DNA from: Opimibacter sp041746735
Lineage (GTDB): Bacteria; Bacteroidota; Bacteroidia; Chitinophagales; Saprospiraceae
Assembly (NCBI GenBank): GCA_041746735.1
Contig: JBGTGP010000021.1
Span: 81,394 to 145,393, forward strand
Reading direction: 5' to 3'
Length of the DNA stretch: 64,000 nt
A model generated the notes under the pieces. It saw only the letters and a list, made by a program, of their open reading frames with translations. It did no database searches and was not told where the DNA came from. Both the position numbers and the translations under genes were made by a program. Below are positions 44,792 to 52,829 of this stretch, one piece after another. Numbering within the stretch: the first letter of the stretch is position 1; the number at the start of each line of letters is the position of its first letter.

Positions 44792-45355
44792 ATGGCCTAT
44801 ACAGAATCAAACATGTTACCCCTGGGCAGCGAAGCGCCCCCGTTTGTGCTGCCGGATACGGTGACGGGCGAAACCATCCGGTTGGCCGATATCGCAGGTG
44901 AAAAAGCCACGGTTGTAATGTTTATTTGTAATCACTGCCCGTATGTGATTCATGTCAATGACGGAATTGTAAAAGTGGCCCGCGACTATTTGCCAAAGGG
45001 CGTGGCGTTTGTAGGGATCAGTTCGAATGATATTGAAAACTATCCGGAAGACCGGCCTGAACTGATGAAACAGGTTGCCGAAGAATTGCAGTATCCGTTT
45101 CCTTATTGCTATGACGAAAGCCAGCAGGTCGCCCGGGCGTATGACGCGGCCTGTACACCTGATTTTTATGTGTTTGACCAGGAGCTAAAATTGGTCTATA
45201 GGGGCCGGTTGGATGATGCACGTCCGAAAAACAACCATCCGGTTACGGGCCGCGATCTTCGTCAAGCGTTGGATGCATTGCTGGAGGGATCACAGGTGTC
45301 TGAAGTCCAGTATCCGAGCGGCGGGTGCAATATCAAATGGAAACCCAACCATTAA
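44792..45355 (+). CDS. Thioredoxin-like redoxin (AhpC/TSA-type fold)
   Basis: A 187-residue cytosolic protein. The redoxin opening LPLGSEAPPFVLPDTVTGETIRLADI leads to CNHCPYV (CxxC) near residue 50, the active-site motif of this thioredoxin-family branch. DFYVFDQELKLVYRGRLDD and the C-terminal PSGGCNIKWK are conserved landmarks, with a possible third functional Cys. The physiological substrate is unknown. It stands alone between the M15 gene and convergent lpxD. Confidence 0.87.
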   Translation: MAYTESNMLPLGSEAPPFVLPDTVTGETIRLADIAGEKATVVMFICNHCPYVIHVNDGIVKVARDYLPKGVAFVGISSNDIENYPEDRPELMKQVAEELQYPFPYCYDESQQVARAYDAACTPDFYVFDQELKLVYRGRLDDARPKNNHPVTGRDLRQALDALLEGSQVSEVQYPSGGCNIKWKPNH

Positions 45356-45467
45356 CCTCCTTATCTCATAGGTTTCCACTCATCAAGTATGAGGAGAATG
45401 TACCCCAATACACTAGTGGAAAAGGAAAATAGTATTACCGAACCTGATCAACAATCTAAACGTGTGA

Positions 45468-46400
45468 TTACTCCGGGTTCTTTTTATCACGGCGAAGGAG
45501 CATTTTGATAGCGGTGATTTCTTTAAATTTTTCACGGGATTCTTCAGCGGGTGAGCCGAAGTAGGACTTTCCACCTTCGAGGTTTCGCATGACACCACTT
45601 TGCGCATGGATGATGGTGCGGTCCCCGATGTGGAGATTTTGCGTCAGACCGGCCTGGCCATAGATAATGCACCAATCTCCGACGATGGTTTTGCCGGCGA
45701 TTCCGGCCTGGGCTGCAATCAGGCAGTGTTTTCCGATGACGACACCATGACCGATCATGACCTGGCAATCTATCCGGGTGCCTTCCCCGATCACGGTGTC
45801 GCCACTGACGCCCTGCGCGATAGTGGTGGCGGCTCCGATCCAAACATCGTTTTCAATGATCACCCGGCCGCAACCGGTCCAGGGCTGATATCCTTCCGGC
45901 CATTTTTTAAAATAAAAGGCCTGGCTCCCAATGATGGCACCGGACTGGATGATCACCCGGTCGCCCAGATAGCTGTAGGGCCGGATCACCGCTCCGGACT
46001 GGATATGACAATCTTTACCGATCCGGACATGCTGCCCGATTAATGCACCCGGCTCAATAATAGCAGATGGATCTATTTCCCGACCTTCCATATTGTTTGT
46101 TTGTAATGGCGCGAAGGGCCTAAACCGATTGACGATAGACTCATAAGCCAGAAAAGGCTTCTCCACGATCAGCAATGCCTTGCCCGGAGGACAGTCCATG
46201 ATAGCCGGGACGAAAATGGCGCTGGCCTGAGAAGAAAGAGAAACATTGTAGTATTTCGGATGATCCACAAACGTAATATCCCCCGGACGCACCTTATGGA
46301 TTTCGTTGATACCCTGCAGCATTAATGCCTCATTTCCGGACAGCGTGGCATCTGTCCATTGGGCAATTTCTTTTACAGATATAGATTGCGGAAAGTCCAT
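45468..46400 (-). CDS. lpxD: UDP-3-O-acylglucosamine N-acyltransferase LpxD-like
   Basis: A 310-residue acyltransferase of lipid A synthesis. The N-terminal uridine-binding domain (residues 1-100) precedes a left-handed beta-helix of hexapeptide repeats (IGQHVRIGKDCHIQSGAVIRP, IGSQAFYF, IENDVWIGAATTIAQGV). FKKWPEGYQPW and MIGHGVVIGKHC hold the substrate loop and the active-site histidine region. In this group of Bacteroidota several lpxD paralogues exist, so it could be a second copy. A -7 box (TACTTTTG on the minus strand) lies just upstream. Confidence 0.88.
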   Translation of the reverse strand: MDFPQSISVKEIAQWTDATLSGNEALMLQGINEIHKVRPGDITFVDHPKYYNVSLSSQASAIFVPAIMDCPPGKALLIVEKPFLAYESIVNRFRPFAPLQTNNMEGREIDPSAIIEPGALIGQHVRIGKDCHIQSGAVIRPYSYLGDRVIIQSGAIIGSQAFYFKKWPEGYQPWTGCGRVIIENDVWIGAATTIAQGVSGDTVIGEGTRIDCQVMIGHGVVIGKHCLIAAQAGIAGKTIVGDWCIIYGQAGLTQNLHIGDRTIIHAQSGVMRNLEGGKSYFGSPAEESREKFKEITAIKMLLRRDKKNPE

Positions 46401-46416
46401 GTCTCAGGTGTTTAGA

Positions 46417-46424
46417 CAAAAGTA
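46417..46424 (-). promoter_or_regulatory. Candidate -7 box for lpxD
   Basis: The minus strand reads TACTTTTG, 17 bp upstream of the lpxD start codon. Confidence 0.45.
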
Positions 46425-46921
46425 GTGAAGTATGCGGGAGAACGGGTACCGGGACTGTCGGAGCACCGAGAGGCCTGTAGCGCTTAGGAGGTTTTAAGAT
46501 TTGTAAAGGTTATGAGGATTAGGAAGTTTAGGAGATTAGGAGGTTAGGAGATTAGAGGGTACCTAAAAAGGAGAGCCCATTAGACAGGTTAAAATCATGT
46601 CGCTCCAAATTGTTTGAGCACCCGGGCACCCTGTTTCAGATTATATTTCAGCTGACTTTTTATCCCGGTAGGCCTGTATTGATCCTCTTTATATTGAAAA
46701 ACTTTCGGCTCATCTTAACATTTCAGCCTTAGTGTCGTCGGCTAAAAACCGCCATTCATCCTTGAATGGCGGTCAGCGGTAAGCCGGATTTCGCCATTGG
46801 GCCGGAATCACAGTTCATGCAGTGGATTTAACATTTGATCCATTGAATATTTAAACTTGACTTAAAGAGGTTGCGCAATGTGGAAAGGCCGCGTAGATTT
46901 GTTTCAAAATCAAAACATCTT
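46425..46921. other. Spacer with purine-rich 8-bp repeats and a strong hairpin
   Basis: About 500 bp without a gene. A degenerate 8-bp array of AGGAGATT type lies near 46514-46557. A perfect 11-bp hairpin (46748-46773) is listed separately. Nothing else was recognised. Confidence 0.5.
46748..46773 (-). terminator. Perfect 11-bp hairpin, terminator-like on the minus strand
   Basis: ACCGCCATTCA and TGAATGGCGGT around a 4-base loop. On the minus strand the stem is followed by TTTTT. No minus-strand gene lies immediately to the right, so its client transcript is unclear. Confidence 0.5.
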
Positions 46922-47365
46922 ATGAAAAATGTAATCTTTTTTTCCGTCCTTTTTCTCCTCACGGCCTTTACAACTACAGCTCAGGAGTATTCTGTCGTGA
47001 CTACAGTAGAGTCTATCGTGCCTGCGGGTCTCGGTCGCTCCCGGATGATCTCCAACAAAGAAGATTTGAATACTGCCGATTTTACCACCGAACGTACCGA
47101 TGGGAAAACCAGCAATATGGGGACTGTCAAACGTAGAGATCTGAAGATTGAGAATTTTGAAGAAACCAAAATGCTCAACTTTTTCAGTGCCACAGGGATC
47201 AATTTTCAAAACATTGCATCCAATGATGCCATGATTTCTTCCAAACTCAACGAAATGGCCGCTGCCGGATGGACGCTCGCCTTTGTGACCGCCGGTGTGG
47301 AAAGTAACGCAGGCACCCAGGATGGCGAAGGCATCTTCGTGACAAGGTATATCTTCAAAAGATAA
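46922..47365 (+). CDS. Small secreted hypothetical protein
   Basis: A 147-residue protein I do not recognise. ATG at 46922 gives a clear signal peptide (MKNVIFFSVLFLLTAFTTTAQ) with cleavage before EYSVV; an in-frame codon further upstream would disrupt it. The mature part has EETKMLNFFSATGINFQ and LNEMAAAGWTLAFVTAGVES, the latter resembling the DUF4177-like AAxGWxLxxV pattern, then FVTRYIFKR at the end. This suggests a small alpha/beta fold in the periplasm or outside. A strong terminator follows. Confidence 0.7.
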   Translation: MKNVIFFSVLFLLTAFTTTAQEYSVVTTVESIVPAGLGRSRMISNKEDLNTADFTTERTDGKTSNMGTVKRRDLKIENFEETKMLNFFSATGINFQNIASNDAMISSKLNEMAAAGWTLAFVTAGVESNAGTQDGEGIFVTRYIFKR

Positions 47366-47407
47366 TGCCGCAGGTTCCTTTTTGGAGCCCTGACAAAAAC
47401 TGAAATT

Positions 47408-47451
47408 AACCCTGTAGAAGCTCAGTCCATGAGTTTTTACAGGGTTTTTTC
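47408..47451 (+). terminator. Rho-independent terminator
   Basis: AACCCTGTA and TACAGGGTT form a perfect 9-bp stem with a 21-nt loop, followed by TTTT. It ends the small secreted protein transcript. Confidence 0.8.
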
Positions 47452-47581
47452 GTTTTCCAGACCACACTCAACCTTACCCTTGAGGTTTTGTTTCCCGAAA
47501 GCAACTTCTGGCTCCTATGCAAGACCGGGCTTTGTCATTGCCCCGGGGATCCCGCCAACTGACAAACTCAAAACAGTAAAC

Positions 47582-47589
47582 TACCTTTG
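47582..47589 (+). promoter_or_regulatory. Candidate -7 box for the mevalonate pair
   Basis: TACCTTTG, an exact TAnnTTTG match, ends 9 bp before the fni start codon, predicting a very short leader. Confidence 0.5.
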
Positions 47590-47598
47590 TAGCTCCAA

Positions 47599-48624
47599 AT
47601 GGAAGTGAAAGCAACTCAAATATCCATGGCCGACCGGAAACAAGATCACATTGATCTGGCTTTTAAAGCCGACATGGCCAATACAGGTCAGGACACTCGA
47701 TTCTATTATGAACCGGTATTGTCAGGCCATCCGGTAGAAGACCTTGACCTGAGTACATCGTTTTTAGGCAAAACCCTAAAAGCCCCCATGTGGGTCAGCA
47801 GTATGACCGGGGGCACAGAGAAAGCCCTGACCATCAACCGCAGGTTAGCCACAGCCTGTGCAAAGTATGGCCTTGGTATGGGACTGGGATCCTGCCGGCC
47901 TTTACTCAAGGATCATCAACGGTTGCAGGATTTCGACCTCCGGGATATCATCGGTGACAAACTGCCCTTGTATGCTAATCTGGGGATCGCTCAGGTGGAG
48001 TATCTTCTGCAACATGGCCGGGGACAGGATATTGAACAGTTGATCCATTTGCTCCGGGCTGATGGCCTTATTGTGCATATCAATCCCTTGCAGGAATGGT
48101 TGCAACCCGAAGGCGATCATTTTATCCATCCACCCATTGATACCATCAGCCGGCTTTTGGATATGTTCCAATATCCGGTAATCGTCAAGGAAGTTGGCCA
48201 GGGTATGGGCCCTGAAAGTCTGGCCGCATTGATGCGTCTACCGGTAGCCGCCATCGAACTTGCTGCTCACGGAGGCACCAATTTTGCCAAGCTCGAATTG
48301 TTACGCTCCGCAGATCATCAACGTGAAGCCTATGACGCTGTTGCGCGTCTCGGACACAGTATCGGAGAAATGGTCAACTGGATCAATGCGATGGAAGCAG
48401 ACGAAGCAGAAGACGTCCAGTGTCATCAATATATCATTTCAGGTGGTGTACGCGATTTTCTCGATGGGTACTATTGGATGCATCAATTGACCTACCCGGC
48501 GATCTACGGTCAGGCCAGTGGTTTTCTCCGTCATGCAGCCGAAAGCCAGGAAGCACTCGACCAATACATCCAAAGCCAGATCCGCGGACTACAATTGGCG
48601 CAGACATATCTCAAGGTTCGGTAA
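47599..48624 (+). CDS. fni: Type 2 isopentenyl-diphosphate delta-isomerase
   Basis: A 341-residue FMN enzyme interconverting IPP and DMAPP. Landmarks are RKQDHIDLAFK near the N-terminus, the APMWVSSMTGGTEKALTIN flavin-binding segment, GMGLGSCRPLL, HINPLQEWLQPEGD and VKEVGQGMGPESL, and AAHGGTNFAKLE. It replaces the Idi-1 enzyme and typically accompanies the mevalonate pathway. The HMG-CoA reductase gene follows 4 bp later, so the two form an operon. Confidence 0.93.
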   Translation: MEVKATQISMADRKQDHIDLAFKADMANTGQDTRFYYEPVLSGHPVEDLDLSTSFLGKTLKAPMWVSSMTGGTEKALTINRRLATACAKYGLGMGLGSCRPLLKDHQRLQDFDLRDIIGDKLPLYANLGIAQVEYLLQHGRGQDIEQLIHLLRADGLIVHINPLQEWLQPEGDHFIHPPIDTISRLLDMFQYPVIVKEVGQGMGPESLAALMRLPVAAIELAAHGGTNFAKLELLRSADHQREAYDAVARLGHSIGEMVNWINAMEADEAEDVQCHQYIISGGVRDFLDGYYWMHQLTYPAIYGQASGFLRHAAESQEALDQYIQSQIRGLQLAQTYLKVR

Positions 48625-48628
48625 TCCC

Positions 48629-49966
48629 ATGACACAAAAGACCATATCTGGATTTTCGAAACTGTCCAAAATGGGCAAGATCAAATGGCTGGTCGAAAAT
48701 TTCTTTAAGGATCCGGAAACCGTCAAACGTGAATTGGCCAGCTATCTCCTGGCCAATGAAGAGCAGCAGAAAATATTGGATGGGTTTAGCGAAAATACCA
48801 TCAGCAATTACCCCCTGCCACTGGGGGTTGCACCCAATTTTCTGATCAATGGTGTCCCCTATGCCGTGCCGATGGTGACAGAGGAGAGTTCAGTCGTCGC
48901 CGCGGCTTCCAGCGGAGCTAAATTCTGGCTGGACAAAGGAGGTATACATACCCGCGTCATCGATACCCTCAAAACCGGTCAGATCCATTTTCTTTGGTAT
49001 GGTGATGCACAATTGCTATCGAGCCATGGTGACCAATTGGCATCCGACCTACGCGATGCCTGCCGGGACATCACATGCAATATGGATGAACGTGGAGGTG
49101 GTATCCGTACCATCTCACTGATCAATCTGTGTGACCGGGAGCCTGGATATTATCAGATCCTGCTCGAAGTCGATACCTGCGATTCGATGGGCGCCAATTT
49201 TATCAATTCACTCCTCGAGTGCTGCGCCAAAGTATTGCCGGCCTGGTTTGAATCACATCTGCCGGGAGAAATTCCATTGCCGGAAGTGATCATGTCGATC
49301 TTGTCCAACTATACCCCGGATTGCCGCGTCATAGCCTGGGTAGAATGTCCGGTGTCTGCCCTGGGCACCTTTGACGGCGGACTCAGTGCAGAGGAATTCG
49401 CCCGAAGATTTTACACGGCGGTGCGGATTTCCCATCTGGATGTGTATCGGGCCACGACCCACAACAAAGGGATCTACAATGGTATTGATGCGGTGTTGCT
49501 CGCAACAGCCAATGATTTCAGAGCCGCTGAAGCCTGTGGTCATGCATGGGCCGCCAGAAGCGGACGGTATAAAGGTTTGAGCAAATGCACCGTCCATGAT
49601 GGTATATTCCGGTTTGAACTGGAAATCCCCATAGCTGTAGGAACAGTTGGCGGATTGACTACATTACATCCCTTAGCCCGGCGATCGCTGGAAATGTTAG
49701 GCAATCCTGATGCCGCCACCCTGATGCAAATCATAGCCGCTACCGGTCTGATGCAAAATTTCTCTGCCATCCGTTCACTCGTGACCACCGGGATTCAGAA
49801 AGGCCACATGCGAATGCATATTCATAACATGCTCCTCCGGTTGGAAGCCACCGAGGACGAATCGGTCTTAGCACTTGATTATTTTGCAGACAAGACCGTA
49901 TCCTTTCCTGATCTGAGAAAATTTATTGACAGCATCAGGGAAGAAGCACTGAACGTTGAGCATTGA
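48629..49966 (+). CDS. Hydroxymethylglutaryl-CoA reductase, class II type
   Basis: A 445-residue reductase converting HMG-CoA to mevalonate. ATG at 48629 (MTQKTISGFSKLSKM) is chosen; upstream in-frame codons lie within fni. Motifs are ENTISNYPLPLGVAPNFLING, PMVTEESSVVAAAS with catalytic Glu at 85-86, DSMGANFINSLLE (nucleotide-binding DAMGxN equivalent), HNKGIYNGIDAVLLATAND with the catalytic Lys/Asp region, and GTVGGLTTLHPLA. The N-terminal layout fits the soluble, non-membrane class II enzymes. Linkage to fni argues for a biosynthetic mevalonate role rather than degradation. Confidence 0.92.
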   Translation: MTQKTISGFSKLSKMGKIKWLVENFFKDPETVKRELASYLLANEEQQKILDGFSENTISNYPLPLGVAPNFLINGVPYAVPMVTEESSVVAAASSGAKFWLDKGGIHTRVIDTLKTGQIHFLWYGDAQLLSSHGDQLASDLRDACRDITCNMDERGGGIRTISLINLCDREPGYYQILLEVDTCDSMGANFINSLLECCAKVLPAWFESHLPGEIPLPEVIMSILSNYTPDCRVIAWVECPVSALGTFDGGLSAEEFARRFYTAVRISHLDVYRATTHNKGIYNGIDAVLLATANDFRAAEACGHAWAARSGRYKGLSKCTVHDGIFRFELEIPIAVGTVGGLTTLHPLARRSLEMLGNPDAATLMQIIAATGLMQNFSAIRSLVTTGIQKGHMRMHIHNMLLRLEATEDESVLALDYFADKTVSFPDLRKFIDSIREEALNVEH

Positions 49967-50047
49967 GATCAACTGTGCCTTAGATGTTTTGAATATTCCC
50001 ATTGAAGGGCGTGTCTGAAACGATCTGAGGTTTGATCCCCAAACCCC

Positions 50048-50055
50048 GTATCTTT
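50048..50055 (+). promoter_or_regulatory. Candidate -7 box for mnmG
   Basis: TATCTTTG fits TAnnTTTG and ends 8 bp before the mnmG start codon, implying a very short leader. Confidence 0.45.
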
Positions 50056-50063
50056 GCGGGCTG

Positions 50064-51929
50064 ATGTTTCCACAATACGATGTCATCGTGGTCGGTGCCG
50101 GTCATGCCGGTTGTGAAGCTGCTGTAGCTGCGGCCAATATGGGCAGTCGTGTCATGCTGGCTACGATGAACATGCAGACCATCGCCCAGATGAGTTGCAA
50201 CCCCGCAATGGGAGGCGTGGCCAAAGGCCAGATCGTCCGGGAGATAGATGCCCTGGGTGGATATAGCGGTATTGTGACCGATCAGACCATGATCCAGTTC
50301 AGGATGCTCAACCGCTCCAAAGGCCCGGCCATGTGGTCGCCCAGAGCCCAAAGCGACCGGTTGAGATTTGCCGAGAAGTGGAGAATGATGCTGGAAGAAA
50401 ATCCCCTTATCGATTTCTGGCAGGAAATGATCACCGGTCTCGTGGTCCGTGACGGTGGGGTCACCGGTGTTCGTACCGGACTCGGCCTGGAGATCCCGGG
50501 TAAGGCTGTCGTGCTCACCAACGGGACATTCCTCAATGGTATCATCCATATCGGAGAAAAGCAATTTGGCGGCGGTCGCGCAGGCGAAAAAGCGGCTACC
50601 GGAATTACAGAGCAATTGGTACAGCTTGGGTTTGAAGCGGGACGGATGAAGACCGGAACGCCTCCCCGTATTGATGGTCGTTCGCTCGACTATGACCGCA
50701 TGGAATTGCAGCCCGGGGACGAACCGGCTGGACGCTTTTCCTATACGGACACACCGCCGCTACTCCGGCAGCGACCATGTCACATCGCCTATACATCCGG
50801 GGATGTGCATGACATCCTGCGGACGGGGTTCGATCGCTCGCCGATGTTCAATGGCCGTATACGGGGGCTGGGTCCCAGATATTGCCCATCGATCGAAGAC
50901 AAAATCGATCGCTTTGCTGACAAGGACCGGCATCAGCTTTTTGTTGAGCCGGAAGGTTGGGACACGGTCGAGGTGTATGTCAATGGCTTTTCTTCTTCGC
51001 TACCTGAAGAAGTGCAGTTCAATGCCTTGCGTAAGGTGGAGGGTTTCGAAAACTGCAAGATGTTTCGGCCCGGATATGCTATTGAGTATGATTATTTTCC
51101 CCCGACCCAGCTGACGCCGACACTGGAGACCCGTTTGATCCGGCATTTGTTTTTCGCCGGCCAGATCAATGGTACGACCGGCTATGAAGAAGCCGCATCA
51201 CAGGGTCTGATCGCAGGTCTCAATGCCCATCTGGCGGTGCATGAAAAAGAACCCTTTATGCTCAAGCGCTCAGAAGCCTATATCGGCGTCCTGATTGATG
51301 ACCTCATCAATAAGGGTACACAAGAACCATACAGGATGTTTACTTCCAGAGCGGAACATCGTATCCTGTTGCGCCAGGACAATGCCGATTTGCGACTGAC
51401 GCCCCTGGTAGCTGCGATAGGCATGCACGGCATGGAATCCCGGATGGAAAGAGTGAGCCACAAACAGTCAGGCATCCGGGAGATTCACGAAGTGATGTCG
51501 ACCCTCAATGCCGAGCCGGAGCAGATCAATCCGTTTCTGGAATCCATCGGTAGCGCACCGGTCAGCCAGAAAATAAAAGTGTCCCTCCTGCTCAGTCGTC
51601 CGCATGTAGAGATGGAGGATATCAGACCTTATCTCCCCATGCTCGAAGATCGTCTGGCGGCTTATGACGCAGAAACCATCAGCCTGGCGACAGTCGACAT
51701 CAAGTACAGGGGCTATATCGAACGTGAACAGGATATGGTCGACAAGATCAACCGGCTGGAAGAACTCACCCTCCATGAGTCGATAGATTATGCAAAGATC
51801 AGTTCACTCAGTGCGGAATCCCGGGAGAAGTTGTCCCGCATCCGGCCCCGAACCCTTGGACAGGCCAGTCGGATCAGTGGGGTGTCACCATCGGATATAT
51901 CGGTTTTGCTGGTGCATATAGGGAGGTGA
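50064..51929 (+). CDS. mnmG: tRNA uridine-5-carboxymethylaminomethyl modification enzyme MnmG (GidA)
   Basis: A 621-residue FAD protein that, with MnmE, modifies the wobble uridine of certain tRNAs. The FAD-binding loop VVGAGHAGCEAAVAAANMG, then CNPAMGGVAKGQIVREIDALGG, MLNRSKGPAMWSPRAQ, and LKTGTPPRID-type segment (MKTGTPPRIDGRS) are all in place. The C-terminal helical domain carries RAEHRILLRQDNADLRLT and IKYRGYIEREQ. Complete and ordinary. Downstream lie short GATGCCAGA repeats. Confidence 0.96.
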   Translation: MFPQYDVIVVGAGHAGCEAAVAAANMGSRVMLATMNMQTIAQMSCNPAMGGVAKGQIVREIDALGGYSGIVTDQTMIQFRMLNRSKGPAMWSPRAQSDRLRFAEKWRMMLEENPLIDFWQEMITGLVVRDGGVTGVRTGLGLEIPGKAVVLTNGTFLNGIIHIGEKQFGGGRAGEKAATGITEQLVQLGFEAGRMKTGTPPRIDGRSLDYDRMELQPGDEPAGRFSYTDTPPLLRQRPCHIAYTSGDVHDILRTGFDRSPMFNGRIRGLGPRYCPSIEDKIDRFADKDRHQLFVEPEGWDTVEVYVNGFSSSLPEEVQFNALRKVEGFENCKMFRPGYAIEYDYFPPTQLTPTLETRLIRHLFFAGQINGTTGYEEAASQGLIAGLNAHLAVHEKEPFMLKRSEAYIGVLIDDLINKGTQEPYRMFTSRAEHRILLRQDNADLRLTPLVAAIGMHGMESRMERVSHKQSGIREIHEVMSTLNAEPEQINPFLESIGSAPVSQKIKVSLLLSRPHVEMEDIRPYLPMLEDRLAAYDAETISLATVDIKYRGYIEREQDMVDKINRLEELTLHESIDYAKISSLSAESREKLSRIRPRTLGQASRISGVSPSDISVLLVHIGR

Positions 51930-51939
51930 TCTGAGGTGT

Positions 51940-52162
51940 CTTAAATAGATGCCAGAGATTCAGATGCCAGATGGGTTTTAGAGATTCAGATGCCAGATGG
52001 GTTTTAGATGCCAGAGATTCAGATGCCAGATGCCAGATTTAATTTTCAACTGTCATTAGATTTCTACTATTTTTCATGGTGATCAGGATTCCTTTAATCT
52101 GGCGTTCCGCCTGGCGGTCGGAATCTGCGCAGCGCTTCGACTGGCATCTGATACTCTGGCAT
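51940..52162. repeat. GATGCCAGA-type short repeat array, left of the four-helix-bundle gene
   Basis: From about 51949 to 52036 AGATGCCAGA recurs with AGATTCAG and GGGTTTTAG spacers; from 52137 the complementary CTGGCATCT orientation appears and runs up to the stop codon of the S23-type gene. The stretch near 52098-52140 (CTGGCGTTCCGCCTGGCG) is repeated at 52624-52641 with one change. Confidence 0.7.
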
Positions 52163-52511
52163 CTACTGTTGAATTCTGCTGATAAATCCGTCTATCATTT
52201 TTTGGAGTTCCTGAATTTTACCAAGGATCAACTCCAGTTGATTTCTTTCGCCGAATTGTTGACGTAGGGCTACATAGACCTTCAAAGGCAGAACCTTGAG
52301 AGAAATTCAGGAACTGAAGAAGCTGCGGATTTGTACCTCTGCCACATCCCTCAGCAATATTGGATGTAATTGAAACAGCAGATTTCCTGCTTTGGAGGGA
52401 CAAGCCAAAAATTTCTTCCTTTGGGTAATTTCGGGTGATTGTATAAATATCATCGATAATCTCCATCCCAAGTTGCCAAATAAGCAATCCTTTGAAATTG
52501 TGTCTTTTCAT
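52163..52511 (-). pseudogene. Four-helix-bundle protein (23S rRNA intervening-sequence / S23 type), frameshifted
   Basis: The start at 52511 (MKRHNFKGLLIWQLGMEIIDDIY) and residues to about 77 match the four-helix-bundle S23/IVP family: YPKEEIFGLSLQSRKSAVSITSNIAEGCGR in register. After GSAFE the frame is lost by one extra base near 52279-52282. In the other frame the expected family end continues (VYVALRQQFGERNQLELIL, then KIQELQKMIDGFISRIQQ) to a stop at 52163-52165. The intact protein would have about 115 residues. These proteins occur in rRNA intervening sequences and beside repeats; related Avd proteins serve diversity-generating retroelements. No reverse transcriptase is nearby. Confidence 0.85.
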
Positions 52512-52619
52512 GGTGTTTGTTTTTAACTGGTGAAGTATAAAAATCGAGTGAAACCAATAAGTTTCTGTGACTAATTTACAGTTTTATCGATTTATTTCAG
52601 CGAAAAAAGTGGGTATGCC

Positions 52620-52805
52620 CCTTCTGGCATTCCGCCTGGCGCTCGGAATCTCCGTTGCGCATCGATCTTAAATCTGGCGTCTGCTGCTCTGGCATCTGGC
52701 ATCTTCTGCTCTGGCATCTAGCGTCTGCTGCTCTGGCATCTGGCATCTAGCGTCTGCTGCTCTGGCATCTGGTATCTGAATCTCTGGCATCTATAAGGCA
52801 TCTAA
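52620..52805. repeat. CTGGCATCT-type repeat array, right of the four-helix-bundle gene
   Basis: Runs of CTGGCATCT alternate with TAGCGTCTGCTGCT in tandem units of roughly 30 bp (three copies from about 52680 to 52765). The array is the inverted counterpart of the left-hand one and starts with the CTGGCATTCCGCCTGGCG segment shared with the left side. Confidence 0.7.
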
Positions 52806-52829
52806 GGTACCCCCCCCACAAATCCCCGG

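Noticed and set aside
52163..52511. Four-helix-bundle gene as the Avd component of a diversity-generating retroelement
   Set aside because: No reverse transcriptase, template repeat or variable repeat was found in the window.
51940..52805. Repeat arrays as a CRISPR locus
   Set aside because: Repeats are only about 9 bp, spacers are not unique or of even length, and no cas genes are present.
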